A stretch of 64,000 nt of DNA, from NCBI GenBank assembly GCA_007026445.1, contig VDMD01000016.1:1-64000 (forward strand), in the 5' to 3' direction. Position 1 is the stretch's first letter. Every line of letters starts with the position of its first letter. A program made the position numbers and the translations under genes. Positions 52,959 to 63,347 of the stretch are shown here, in pieces. The stretch is from Schizophyllum amplum. Lineage: Eukaryota; Basidiomycota; Agaricomycetes; Agaricales; Schizophyllaceae. The notes beneath the pieces were generated by a model that saw only the letters and a list, made by a program, of their open reading frames with translations, did no database searches and was not told where the DNA came from.

Positions 52959-54472
52959 TTAGTTGACAATCCATGGGACCTCGAACAAGACGAAGTCGAA
53001 GAACTCCTGCTCCATCAACGTCTGGTATTCGCCCACAAACTCCTCCTTCGACTCCGACTTATCCGTTGATTTGTTGCGGCGCAGATATGAGAGCTGCTGT
53101 TGCAATGTCGTGAACATCTTCTTGGCTGACTTCGGATCCGGCTTATGAGGCAGTCAGCGGTGAAGGCCTTCAAGAGCGGTATCATCTAGTGCTTACTTTG
53201 ACAGCTAACCCGATGTAGTTGGCAGGAAGACCATAGCGCAAGACGCTCTCAATGAAGAGGCGCAGCACTTTGAGATGAACTAGGATTTGGAACGCCTCAG
53301 AGAAGTTCGTCCTGGACAAACGAAGAAGCTCTGTCTGCAATAATTGTCAGCCGAATCCCCAAAGCTACTCATAGTGCAGCTTACCCATAACTCCTTCTCA
53401 GTCATGTCAGCGGTGTCCAGGTCTTGCCGCGCTTTCTCGATCTCCTCGTCCGAGTAGACAAAATCGCGCACGATGAACCTGACGATGTCAGCATATATTT
53501 TGGGAAATTGGTGGTGAACGCACTTGTTCTCGCGGCATTTCTGAATGAACTCATCATGCACTCGCCTGAAGACGACAACGCTGAACAGGGTGTATTCGTC
53601 GTCTGTTGCCAGGGATTTGCTGGAGCGCGGAACAATCATGTTGGTCAACCGCTCGTACTGCAGGTTCCAGTTCTTGGCCAAAGTCCTGTTATACAATGAT
53701 GAGCGAATGATGTACAGGAGCCCGAAGCGCCATACGCACTTGGGTACAGCAACCAGCAGCGTCTCAAGGTACTCTGAGTCCAGGACAAAGTCCTCCTTGT
53801 GTACGACATCTGCCAGTGTCCGCACAGACAGATTACCTCTGGAACAGCGCGTCAGCAGATGCATTGAATCACGAGAGGTATCCGTGTACGTCTTCTTGCG
53901 TTGCATCTGGACCAGGGACCCCTTGACGAGGTTGTAGTTCTGCAGCTTGGCCTTCATGGTGTTGTCGATCGAGGTCATCTCCTAGTCGGGCGTCAGCTAG
54001 TGATCAGGAACGACTGGCAGCAGCGCACCTTGTTCAGCGCGTCCACCATTTCGCGCAGGCTTCGCTGAGTGCCGTAGCGACTCTCGTTCCAGCTCCATTC
54101 CAGCAGATAGTCGTCTACGCTGTTCTCATTGACGAGGATGTGTTGAGAGAGCTTGCTGGGGTCGTTGTTGAGAAGATTCCGGAGCGTGTCGACAGTCTTG
54201 CCGACGGTGGCGGTGAAGGATGCATCCTGCTTGGGGAGCTCCTCTGAGAGGGTGATGAGGGAGTCGAGGGTACCGGTCTATCGCATAAGTTCAAATCGTG
54301 ACCCATCTCGGAGGAAGCAGCAGGCATTGACCTTGAATGAGGGAATACCGAGCTGGCTGATTGACCGCGAAGACGTCGAGGACTTGAGTTTCTGTCCGAG
54401 TTCCTGAACTATTCCCTCCGCGTCGCCGTCGTTGGGGACGGCGATGAGCCAGGTGGCCTGGTCGGACGGCAT
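52959..54472 (-). CDS. VMA5: V-type proton ATPase subunit C (Vma5)
   Basis: Connects the peripheral stalks of V1 to the V0 sector and controls reversible disassembly. Eight or so exons, about 390 residues. The start at 54472 gives [17 protein letters not shown], the usual opening. Further blocks: [230 protein letters not shown] and a C-terminus ending [13 protein letters not shown]. All are strongly conserved in subunit C. No frame problems. Divergent from the sulfurtransferase gene, 149 bases apart. Confidence 0.95.
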
Positions 54473-54621
54473 AACGGTGCTCGAGGTCGGCGACGGTGAT
54501 GAGCTCAAGGGTATAACGCGTTTAGACTTGTTGTGCTGAAGCCCCTGTCGCTGGATTAGGACGTCGGCGCGTGAGAAGTTGAACTTGGGTCCGACTTGCA
54601 TCCAACTCTCATCCGTCCGCC

Positions 54622-55858
54622 ATGTCCTTTGCACGTCAGTTCGCCTCCAAAGTCACTTCAGGGCAGACAATTCTGAGACGTTACTCGTCTAATGCAGCCA
54701 CCAAGTACCTTGTCACGCCGCAAGAGGCCAATGAGCTCGTCCAGCACCAGGGTGCCGTTCTCCTCGATGCGACGTGGTTCATGCCCAACTCTCCACGCGA
54801 CCCAGTCAAGGAGTTTGCGGAAAAACGCCTCCCCCAAGCACGTTTCTTCAATCTAGACAAGGTGGCCACTCCTTCCGACAAGGGCCTCATGCACATGATG
54901 CCAACTGGTCGTGTATTCGCAGACGCGTGTGGTATGCTTGTATGGATGCCGCTCATTCGTGTATCTGAAGATGTGCAACAGAGAAATACGGCATATCTCC
55001 TAACACGCCCGTGGTCATGTAAGTCCGCCTTCGTCTTCGCCACGTATATCTGACCAACAAGTCGCGCTCAGCTACGACGCGCACGGCGTGTTCTCATCCC
55101 CACGGGGTCTTTTTACGTTCCGTTCCTTCAACCACGAGAACTCTAGTATTCTCGATGGTGGTCTCCCCCGATGGGAGGCTGAAGGTCTCCCTGTAGAGAC
55201 CTCGGAGCCCACGACCCCAACCGCAGTCGACTACCCGACTCCCGAGTTGAATGCGAAAGCCATCACGAGTGAGTCTTATCCCTTATGACACGGTGTACCT
55301 TATCCGATATGCCTAGGCTACGAGCAGATGTTGTCCAAATTTACGGGCAAAGATAGTGCGGAAGAGCTCATTCTGGACGCCCGTCCCAAGAATCGGTGAG
55401 TAATTCTTTATGCACGGTCGAGAGGAGCAAGGATCATGAGCATGTAGATTCCTGGGCATCGACCCAGAGCCTCGTCCGGGCCTTCGTTCAGGGCACATGC
55501 CTGGTGCTGTCTCCTTGACCTTCGCTCTGTTCTTGCAGAAAAACACCGTGAACGGCAAGGAGTTCACGACTTTCCTTCCGCCGGACAAGCTTCGTCAGGC
55601 TTTGATTGACGCCGTCGGTGAGGAGCGTGCTCAACTCATCATCGACGGAAAGCTGCCTGTCACCACCACTTGTGGCAGCGGTATGACCGCCGCTATCCTC
55701 TGGCTGGGCCTCAGACAGCTCGGCGTAAAGGACATCTCGTTGTACGATGAGGTATGGTTGCACTGCGCTTATCTGTATGGACAGCTTCTAATTCGTTTAT
55801 ACAGTCCTGGATGGGCTACGGCGCGAGGGAGTCCAGCCCCGTCGTGACTTCCGACTGA
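54622..55858 (+). CDS. Two-domain rhodanese, 3-mercaptopyruvate/thiosulfate sulfurtransferase
   Basis: Five or so exons, about 330 residues. The N-terminus MSFARQFASKVTSGQTILRRYSS is Arg/Ser-rich and free of acids, like a mitochondrial targeting peptide. The first (inactive) rhodanese domain has LVTPQEANEL, VLLDATWFMPNS, RDPVKEFAEKRLPQARFFNLDKVA, and GVFSSPRGLFTFRSF; the second has ILDARPKNRFLG, GLRSGHMPGAVSLTF and the active-site loop TTCGSGMTAAILWLGLRQLG with catalytic Cys. CGSG(M/V)T loops favour mercaptopyruvate over thiosulfate as sulfur donor, as in yeast Tum1, which supplies sulfur for tRNA thiolation. The C-terminus GYGARESSPVV is normal. A second rhodanese, single-domain, lies at 62312-62937. 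Confidence 0.92.
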
Positions 55859-56047
55859 AGCATGCGGTCACCTTTTGAAAGCGAACGGCATGTTTAATTG
55901 TAACGACAATCTATTACGTGGAAAAATACAGAGTTGTGGATTGACCGGGTATGAACATTGCTGCGTTCGGTGCGCTGATAGGATAATCTATGACTTCCCA
56001 ACTTCTTCTGCCTAGCATGATCTCGAAGCTGCAAGCTGCCCCCTCCT

Positions 56048-56615
56048 CTAATCTCGAAGCACCTCCAAGAACGGAGGTTGTCGAGTATGGGTATCGACTC
56101 CGTCAGCTGATGCTCCTGCATGATATAAGCCAAAGTTCTCGCGAACAAAGCAAAATAGACCAACCTCGACCACTGTACTTCACTTGCACTCGAGTACGCT
56201 CCGCTCTTCGCATTAGAGTGGCTGACCAGCTGATGTTCGCTCAGCTATAGCTCCAGCTCACATTGGATGTGCTCACCTTTCATGTAGCAGAATGTTGTAC
56301 CCCCGCTTCTCCGCCTCTCGCAACAACTCTCGTCGAGCGAAGACAATAGCTTTCTCGAAGCTCTCGCGTCGGCTATGGGAATGAGACACCACGTCGAATA
56401 GGTATGTCCCCGTGATGTCTGCATCTGCCACTTCTCGGATGTCCACATCTGCTCACAGCGTCAGCGCCAAGTCCCGCCTAGGAAGAAACAGCGACGCGCG
56501 TACCCTCCTCATAGTACATCGGCACGGCGTCGACGGACCGGCTATCGACGACCTCCCATGCAGACTCGTCGGAATCCCTCCGGCGCGCACGGCGGAATAC
56601 CATTTGGCTGATCAT
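56048..56615 (-). CDS. Orphan conserved small protein
   Basis: Four exons, about 145 residues. Starts MISQMVFRRARRRDSDESAWEVVDS at 56615 (MVF twelve bases later is also possible). Then MYYEED, VDIREVADADITGTYLFDVV, RRESFEKAIVFARRELLREAEKRGYNILLHE, WSATLMRRAERTRVQVKYSGRG and a Pro-containing end PPFLEVLRD. The pattern, a helix ending RGYN followed by a strand W...L.R....R..V.Y.GR, is familiar from small fungal proteins of unknown function but I cannot name a family. A TATA-like element sits about 105 bases upstream. No signal peptide or membrane span. Splice sites GTACGC, GTGAGC and GTTGGT all keep phase. Function unknown. Confidence 0.65.
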
Positions 56616-57665
56616 TCTGTGCAGGAGACGCGTATTGGCAGATGAAGAAACACGCCTTGGCAAAAGCGGGAGGGCGGTGGGATGGAAGCAAGACTTAGGA
56701 CGTTGCGTCGCCCAAGGGCTTTATAAACGTTCAAAACACATGCCTTCGATTATCCCGGCGATATGCATCAGTAGCCCCGTTCCCCGATCAAAATGTCATG
56801 GCGCGCTGCAGCCACACGCGTCCCCTCAGTGCATATCCCTCGTCGGTCGGCAAAGGCCCAGACACGAGTGCTGAGCACTTGATTCTCGTCCATCGATCTG
56901 CGACATCCAGGCCGACACTCTGCCCTCTTCCCGATTTTCAGAAAAGCGCGCGGACGCAAGGGGATTGCCCGAGGTCGATGTCCGCGCGGCGGCGCTGCGA
57001 GCGCCTATTGAGCGTGCTGTCATGGGCGGCGCGTAAGACATCCGGAGGCACTTTCCGGGTGACGAGTTCAAATGGCGGACACGGTCCGCGGAAGCGGCTA
57101 TGTTTTAGGCTCTTTGGGCTGTCTTGCCGTCCAGCTCGCGATGGAGCGCGGCAGCACTGAAGGTGCTCATATTGAGTCATTCGGACGCGTAAGCGTTCTG
57201 AGTTGGCAAAGAGCTGAGGGATTCCGAATTCGGACAATAGCGCTAGATCATAGCCTATCAAATGTAAGCAGGTAAGACGCCAAGCCGCTGGATGAAAGGC
57301 GTGACTTGTTCGTGGCTTACAGACAGCGAGCGTGCACCATAGCCACTAGCACGGATAGCAGGGCAGAGAGCAGCCGAGCAAATGCATGTCTTCATGCATC
57401 TCCTGGTCAGCGGTCGACGTCTTGACCGTTCGCTCCGGCGCCACCCAAGCATCATGAGATATACGGGCCGCTCACCTGCTTCAAGCGAGGCAAATGCATT
57501 GCTTTCTCATACTTTACATGTGTCTGCTACAGATGCTACGAGCACAACATGCGCGCGGCTCGAACAGAACATATCACACCGAATGAAGCGTAATCCCATG
57601 AATTTACGTCGTCAATAATACCCTATACACAGACAGGACAAACGGTCAAGCCCATGTGGACCATC
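56616..57665. other. Intergenic region, about 1 kb
   Basis: No gene is supported. Open frames on both strands are Arg/Ser-rich and lack motifs. Contains a TATA-like element (56720-56726, minus strand) for the upstream-reading gene at 56048-56615. Confidence 0.4.
56720..56726 (-). promoter_or_regulatory. Probable TATA box for orphan gene at 56048-56615
   Basis: TTTATAAA-type motif on the minus strand, about 105 bases upstream of the ATG at 56615. Confidence 0.35.
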
Positions 57666-58518
57666 TCATAGAGTAGACATGCCCCACAGCGCGAGCGTCG
57701 CAGCAGCAAGAAGGCTAAGCGGCGCCGCGACGACCGTGGCGCGGTCAGAGTTCGAGTCGTCTGCGTTGTCCGAGTCGGAGTTGTCGCTGTCCGTGTCCTC
57801 ATCACCATCATCACCATCGTCGTCGTCGCCGGTCGACGTCGAGTTGGAACATTTCTCGTCAATAGTGTAGTTGTTGGATAGCGTCAAGTCGGCGCACTAG
57901 GGGACGAAAGTCAGCCATCTGAGTGCACACAGCAGGCGCGAGCGGTACGTACTTGGAATAGGCTGCCATCGCCACCGCTGAATTGTAGCTGTTCCAAAGT
58001 TAGATTATGGAGTATGCGAACGCGAACGGAGACGAACCTGTATGGTAACATTCTGTCCATCCGTGTAGTCGCTGCCGAGGTCGAACGGAATGCAGTAGGT
58101 GCCCTGCCCCTCCGCCGAAGCAAATGGCCTCACGGTGCTGAAGTTGTCAAACGAGCTTGGGTCGTCCGCGGTAGACACGAGGATGCCCACTGTATGATTT
58201 CCCGGTAAGCTGCATACAGAGCACGGTCATTTCGTATAGTAGACTCACGCGTCCATGAAGGGTGGCCAGCATAGAGGGTTACGAAGCCACCGGTGAGCGG
58301 AAATTCTTCCCTGTCGTCATCAACGCTGTTGTACCCATCTACGAGGCGCTGACTGTCAGTACGGTACGCCGCGAACGCGTGCAAAAAGCACACTAACCGC
58401 AGAAATTCGGCTCGTTATCCTCGTCAAAGTCACCGCGCGCCTCCGGGAAGTGCAGCTCGAAGTGAGCGGCGACGAGCGTGGACAAGCCGAGCAGGGTGAA
58501 GATGGATGAGGCACGCAT
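57666..58518 (-). CDS. X325/BIM1-like copper protein, GPI-anchored
   Basis: About five exons, near 220 residues. The signal peptide [18 protein letters not shown] would be cut before [11 protein letters not shown], leaving an N-terminal His as in LPMO-like copper proteins. Next come [37 protein letters not shown] (a second His near mature residue 48), [52 protein letters not shown]. An acidic Ser/Asp linker ([21 protein letters not shown]) and a C-terminal hydrophobic tail ([20 protein letters not shown]) indicate a GPI anchor. The family (X325, Cryptococcus Bim1) binds copper through the N-terminal amine/His brace plus Asp and lacks polysaccharide oxidation; Bim1 helps copper uptake with Ctr1. 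The CTR transporter gene directly upstream, same strand, fits that role. A TATA element lies 46 bases before the ATG. Confidence 0.8.
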
Positions 58519-58907
58519 TTTGTCTTCGCGATGGGTGGAGGAAGTGAAGGTATAGAGGCAACCTTTTATACTTACAATGATCGTCGGTTTACAAAATCTT
58601 TTTTCGGGCGTTTGCGACTGTCCTGTGACAGCCAACCCCCGCGGTAGTTCTTGGAGGTTCTTGGCGACAGAGGACACACCGGTCATCGGTATAGCGTCCT
58701 GGATACTTCGGAACAGAGCTGTCACTGTCGGATTCGCCGTGGATGAATCCAGGGGACGACGGGCGATGCCCTGCGCGTCCGCCATGCGAGGATTTACAAG
58801 ACAAGCGTTCTTTCGTCCAGCGCGCAGCAGGATAAAATCCCAAATGTCTTTCCAACCATAGAGTGTAGTGTGGTACAAGTACATAGCAAGGCGCGACTGT
58901 AGTCGGG
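58519..58907. other. Region between CTR gene and BIM1-like gene
   Basis: About 390 bases forming the 3' flank of the CTR gene and the promoter of the BIM1-like gene. TATA box near the ATG; I could not identify a copper-response element by eye. Confidence 0.45.
58564..58570 (-). promoter_or_regulatory. TATA box of the BIM1-like gene
   Basis: TATAAAA on the minus strand, 46 bases upstream of the ATG at 58518. Confidence 0.5.
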
Positions 58908-59552
58908 CTAATGTACAGCAGCGTGCGCGCCCAATCCTTTCCATCGCCCAAAGATGACCTCGCCGATACCCAAACCAGCCAGAAGAGAGATAATGTAGGC
59001 GGCATTGTATGTCCTGAATGACCAATGAGTACGTGCGCGAAAGACAGAGAAAGAGACGTACATGACTGCCAGCATTAGAGCATAGCCTAAGAGAGACTGC
59101 AACGCATACACTGCCCCGCGCGACAGGTCGTGGCTGAGGATGAACGGGGGGATGAGTTGAGGTGGTGAAGTCATGGTTGAGGTGATAGATGTAGATGTAG
59201 CTGCGGGGACCTTGTCGTCCTTCTCGTCATCGACCGTCGATACGTTTTCGGTCGAGACGTGGCTCATAAGTTCATGCGTTCTAAGTACTATCTTCAGTAA
59301 CAAACATGAGATGTGGGACGTCAGCACACACCGTACAGCCCACATATCCTCCAGTCTTGCTCTCCAAGCAGTGATGAAGCGCTCGAGAATCGCCAGCGCA
59401 ACAAGCCCGATGCAAGCCCCAGCAATCGCGCCGGAGGACCGGGGAACCCATGCCTTGAAAAGCAGGAAATCGCCACCCTGGAAGTGCAGGTAAGGCAGCA
59501 TTTGGATATCCATGTCCATGGAGGAGGACGTGTTGTCGGAGGACATGTCCAT
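58908..59552 (-). CDS. CTR-family copper transporter
   Basis: Three exons, about 175 residues. N-terminal Met motifs (MDMSSDNTSSSMDMDIQM) bind Cu(I) outside the cell. The first segment follows LPYLHFQGGDFLLFKAWVPRSSGAIAGACIGLVALAILERF. A cytosolic loop (RTHELMSHVSTENVSTVDDEKDDKV) leads to the second span with the essential MxxxM (LLGYALMLAVMYVSF), and the third with a GxxxG-type packing motif (GLGIGEVIFG). The start at 59552 is chosen for MDMSS; an in-frame extension upstream lacks CTR character. The C-terminus ends HAAVH without the Cys-His motif of human CTR1. CTR proteins work as trimers in the plasma (Ctr1/Ctr4) or vacuolar (Ctr2) membrane. The BIM1-like protein gene lies immediately downstream on the same strand. 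Confidence 0.88.
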   Translation of the reverse strand: MDMSSDNTSSSMDMDIQMLPYLHFQGGDFLLFKAWVPRSSGAIAGACIGLVALAILERFITAWRARLEDMWAVRCVLTSHISCLLLKIVLRTHELMSHVSTENVSTVDDEKDDKVPAATSTSITSTMTSPPQLIPPFILSHDLSRGAVYALQSLLGYALMLAVMYVSFSVFRARTHWSFRTYNAAYIISLLAGLGIGEVIFGRWKGLGAHAAVH

Positions 59553-60592
59553 GGTGTGCTGGCGACGGGAGGCTGAGCGGCAGAGACTGAGAACGATCGT
59601 CGACCAATTCAGACAGAGCAACGGGGCGTGGGAATACCGACTCGATTCGGAAGGTGACAAAACTTTTATCGGGGTTTCGCGGACGGCAACAGGCACAGAA
59701 TTGGCACAGAAGGACCCCGGACACCGTTCCTACGACGTGGTAACTGGTTGGCGATGGCGGGAAGATGGCCGCCGACGGCTTACAGAGGGGGCTTGGTGAG
59801 GAACGCGCTCCCACCCTCCTCGGTAAGCCTCTATTCGGTGCACACGAAGAGCAGCGAGATGGACGATAGGCAGACCGTGATTACAGTGATCCAAAGTTGA
59901 ATCACGACGAGAGCAAATAGCGGCCGATGTCGAGAGACCCAGGGACGTTCCAACGAAGTGTGGACAGCCAAAGGCAACGCCGTTCGAGACTGTCAAGATG
60001 ACGCTCTGAGGTAGAGTGAAAGGTCGACACTGACATGGATTACCCTGTATCAATCTCATGAGCGTCGCTGGCGATACAACGTGGGGGGATACGCACTGTC
60101 GCATCTTCACGTCGGTGTGCTATAAAGCATGAAAGCAGCCCATATCAGGCCATGCGAATGCGATGCAAGAAGATGTGGTGCGGGCCTCAGGCTTTGGACA
60201 GCCCGCGTGTCCATCTGGCATCGAGTAGGGCATCCTCCAGGATTAGTCAGGGATGTTGAGAAGACCTCCACCCTGACCAGCATGGATTTACAGCGGATGG
60301 GTTTGAAAAGCGGAAAGACGGTCTCGGAGGCACGAAGAGCAGCGCGAGAGGCAGATGAGGGCAGGGAGCAAAATTGCCTCACGGCAGCGTCAGTGCGCAG
60401 AATTGCCTCAACCCCTCGCCACACATCACCAAATACACCGGCCCGCGGAACCGACGCGTGGCCGCGCTGATGATCTGCTTGGACCACGGAGCCGCGCAGC
60501 TTGAGTCTTGCCCACAACAACAAGGCCTGTCAAAGGCCCTCATTGCGCTTGCCAGTCTACCACAGATTTGCGCTGCCATCCATATTCCAGCG
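59553..60592. other. Intergenic region between divergent genes, about 1 kb
   Basis: Open frames up to 138 codons exist on the minus strand (60107-60523), but no motif or family is recognised, so no gene is called. Confidence 0.35.
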
Positions 60593-61283
60593 ATGTTGAA
60601 GCGCCAACGTGCATCATCTCCCCCGCCTCAGCGCTCGAGGCGCCACTCTTGCCTCCATCACCGCCTCGCCATCTGAAGCGTCGTCGCATGCAACCGCCGG
60701 TCCTCGACGGGCAGTTGCGCACGGGTTCTGTGGCCTTTGCATCGCACAACGGCATCGATAATGTGCCGACTGACGACATGGGCGAGGAGCCCTGGGATGA
60801 GGACGATGTCGAGGACAATAGAGACGGCCAGGCGTTCGTCGACTCCGCCGAGTACAAATCGGCCAACGGTGTTCTATACGAGCTGCATGCACTTCAGCGA
60901 CACCGTCTACTCTTTGCCCCCCCAAGTGCATTGCTGCAAGCCGAACGGATACCTGCATCGTACCAGCAAGCGCCGTCCAAAGGCCACCCGTACTTGCAGG
61001 ATCCACCACTACGGACGGAGAAGGTGCTGGGACGCATATCGCAGGACTCGCATCTCCGACCTGCGGAGGGTCACCACGACCGGCGTCACGATAATAAATG
61101 TGGCACGGTGATCGCGGAGCTCACCGCGGAGGAACAGCTCGTCAAAGAGCGTTACGAGGACGCAAATAGGTGTGTGGCGCGACAAAGTTGGGCTTTGACT
61201 CTGTCTCTGACATCTGTGCCAGGGCCCTCGGCGCTCTCTTCCTATCCCGTAGACGCGCAGCCGATGCGGCTGGGGATACCTAA
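60593..61283 (+). CDS. Orphan protein, nuclear-style composition
   Basis: Two exons, about 215 residues. MLKRQRASSPPP runs, after one missing base near 60624-60630, into ALEAPLLPPSPPRHLKRRRMQPP, a basic Pro-rich stretch like a nuclear signal. An acidic block (DDMGEEPWDEDDVEDN) precedes a conserved-looking helix (YKSANGVLYELHALQRHRLLFAPP) and a final EEQLVKERYEDANR, then after a 50-nt intron ALGALFLSRRRAADAAGDT. The RHR helix and the RY-E-x-N-R-x-L-G-x-L-F-L-x-R-R-R end are features I have seen in uncharacterised basidiomycete proteins, but no function is known. An alternative upstream in-frame start exists if no base is missing. Stop at 61281-61283; the neighbouring frataxin gene converges from the other side. 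Confidence 0.6.
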
Positions 61284-61412
61284 GGAAGCTGTATGGGTCA
61301 GTCAGCATTCACCGGAGTATCATCGTTGGATATCATCATCATAATCACTCGCATGTTCACTGTTCTCTAGCATCGTCTTCATACTGTCCTGCACACTGTA
61401 GAACTGATTTAT

Positions 61413-62096
61413 TCATCTAAGAGAAGATACGGCATGCAATCCTAGATCCACATCCTGGCCCAGAGCTTTGCTGAGCTCTTCGTTCAGAAGTTCCCCCATG
61501 GCGCTTCCGTCGCGCGCATAGTACCAATTGTCCTTCTCCGCGTCGTAATCATAACGCTTGGGTCCGCTAAGTCTTGCATGAGTATACCATTACGATGTGC
61601 CGTCTGACCACGCACCTGAAGGGCGAGGATAACCATATCTGCTTGTTAGGCGGCTGCTTGTTGATCACGTATGTTCCGTGTTCACCCAGGATAAGAGTCA
61701 GTACACCGCTCTATAGATGAGGTCAGCAGAGCAGCACCAAATGCTTGGATGGGGACGCACGCTGTATTCCACTTCGTATTCCCGCCGCCCGAGCCCGTCT
61801 AACAGCTCTTCGAGGTTGTCGAGCATAGTGTCCATAGTGGCGTCGGATATCTCGTGGTAGCGTTCCACAGGGAGTTCGCTGAGTAACGCAGCAGACAGAG
61901 AACGTCAGGAAGATGTATATGAGCAATGCATTGGGTCGGACCTGGCGTTCAACTGCGGGGGCGGGGTGCTCATCCACCGTCTACATGATGGTGACGGGGT
62001 CGGATTAGAGAGCACAGCACGAGCAGAGCAGAGAGTACGAGTGGAGTGTCTTGCGAGAACAGGCGCGAGACGCGTGATTCGCTGAACGCGCTGCAT
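61413..62096 (-). CDS. YFH1: Frataxin (mitochondrial iron-sulfur assembly)
   Basis: Five exons, about 180 residues. The N-terminus [22 protein letters not shown] is a clear mitochondrial targeting peptide. The mature domain has the acidic helix [23 protein letters not shown], the strands [48 protein letters not shown], and [23 protein letters not shown]. Conserved residues for iron binding (acidic ridge in helix 1) and for contact with the Nfs1-Isu complex (NKQIWLSSP with Asn and Trp) are present. Frataxin accelerates sulfur transfer during Fe-S cluster synthesis. Length and order match Yfh1. No anomalies; the frame is continuous through normal introns. Confidence 0.95.
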
Positions 62097-62311
62097 GACA
62101 GTGCCCTTCGTCGTCGGTGTCAGGCTCAAGAGGCGGGGGTAATTACGCTCGATCACGCTATAGGCGCTTGATTTCGTGACATGCGGCGGCGTCGCTCGGA
62201 CCGATATGACAGGCGCTCAAATATTCGCGGCACATGCGTTGCTCAAGCTATGTAGCTGGGGAGGAAGACGTCTACATATACAAAGTCCTCATCCAAACGT
62301 TACACATGTCT
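62097..62311. other. Intergenic between frataxin and rhodanese genes
   Basis: 215 bases, promoter of frataxin and 3' flank of the rhodanese gene. Nothing recognised. Confidence 0.4.
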
Positions 62312-62937
62312 CTAGGTCGAGTGCTTCGATACCCACTCCAACCACGAACCTTTGTAGTTCAGAAGTCTGCAGGAAACGTCAGGGAAGGTCGCGAGCGCAG
62401 GTTGCATTCCGACGTACTTCGTGTAACCGTTCTTCTGCGCCACCTCGCACGCCGTCGTACTGCGCTTGCCACTGCGGCAGTAGAAGGTGACTCCTGATCG
62501 GGTCGGGGCTTCTCATACCCGTACTTCGCCTTGAAGTCGGTAGAGGTCATGTGAAGGGAGTTGGGGAGCTCGGACAGCGGCAGGTTCACGGCGGAGGGGA
62601 TCATGCCCTGCTCGGTCTCGTTGGGCTCCCGCACATCTATCAAGTACGCGTCCTAACGGTATCTGTAAGTAGGGCATCCAACACGGAAAGTGGAGGAACG
62701 CACCATGCTCGGGCTCGTCGTCTTCGGTAACAACTCATCATAGGAGATGACGGTCGCGTTGGCGTTCTCCAACGCCTTCTCCGCCGCAGGGACAGCCGTG
62801 GTATTCCATCTCGCGACCGTCACAGGAGAGCGATGGATCTGGGGTGCGTGCGCGACGGTAGGCCTGAGGACTTGCATCGCGGCGGCGGAAACGGCGGGGC
62901 GGAAGCGCGAGGCGCGTGCAGCTGCTGTGCGGAGCAT
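62312..62937 (-). CDS. Single-domain rhodanese, probably mitochondrial
   Basis: Four exons, about 165 residues. The Arg/Ala-rich N-terminus MLRTAAARASRFRPAVSAAAMQVLRP suggests a mitochondrial leader. The rhodanese domain starts VISYDELLP and has LIDVREPNETEQGMIPSAVNLPLSELPN, TSTDFKAKYGYEKPRPDQE, then, after a one-base gap near 62487-62493, VTFYCRSGKRSTTACEVAQKNGYTK with the catalytic Cys in a CRSGKRS loop, and finally LLNYKGSWLEWVSKHST. That final block needs an intron with a GTACGT donor. The loop length matches single-domain thiosulfate sulfurtransferases (yeast Rdl1/Rdl2, human TSTD1). The missing base is read as an assembly error because the flanking residues fit the family exactly. It lies near frataxin and a second sulfurtransferase is 7 kb away. 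Confidence 0.85.
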
Positions 62938-63347
62938 TTTGTCTTATACGGCGGCCTGGGTAAGAGTCGACGGGAACAATGTACAGCGGGCGCTGGCAGT
63001 CTGATATAGGTATTCGGAATGATGATGAATGGCGTGCTGAAGACGAAGCGGCCAGAGACAGATGGCTCCTTCGGGAGGTTTGCGGGCTTGAATACGCGGC
63101 GTGAGATCTGGACAAGCGCGGGTACACGACGCAACTCGTTCCCCGCTTATCGCGACGGTGAATTCGGAGAGAAGTGTGGTATGTTGAGGGCGGAATGGGT
63201 GACGGAGTCCAGAACAATGGGCAAGTGAGCTGGCAGCCACGACGCCACGCAGGGATCGTGGGAAAGCAAATTCATTACGTCAAACACGCTGGCGGGGCAA
63301 CGGGCGCTTTCTCGCCTCGTCGTCGAAGAGAACGACGCACAAGCACG
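62938..63347. other. Intergenic between divergent genes
   Basis: About 410 bases of promoter region. No gene recognised. Confidence 0.45.

Noticed and set aside
56800..57260. Possible dehydrogenase-like fragment (GSGYVLGSLGCLAVQLA)
   Set aside because: Only a short stretch recalls a nucleotide-binding fold; the frames around it are broken and no other motif supports it.
59730..60523. Minus-strand frames of 126-138 codons upstream of the CTR gene
   Set aside because: Checked for small mitochondrial ATP synthase subunits and other short proteins; no conserved block matched.
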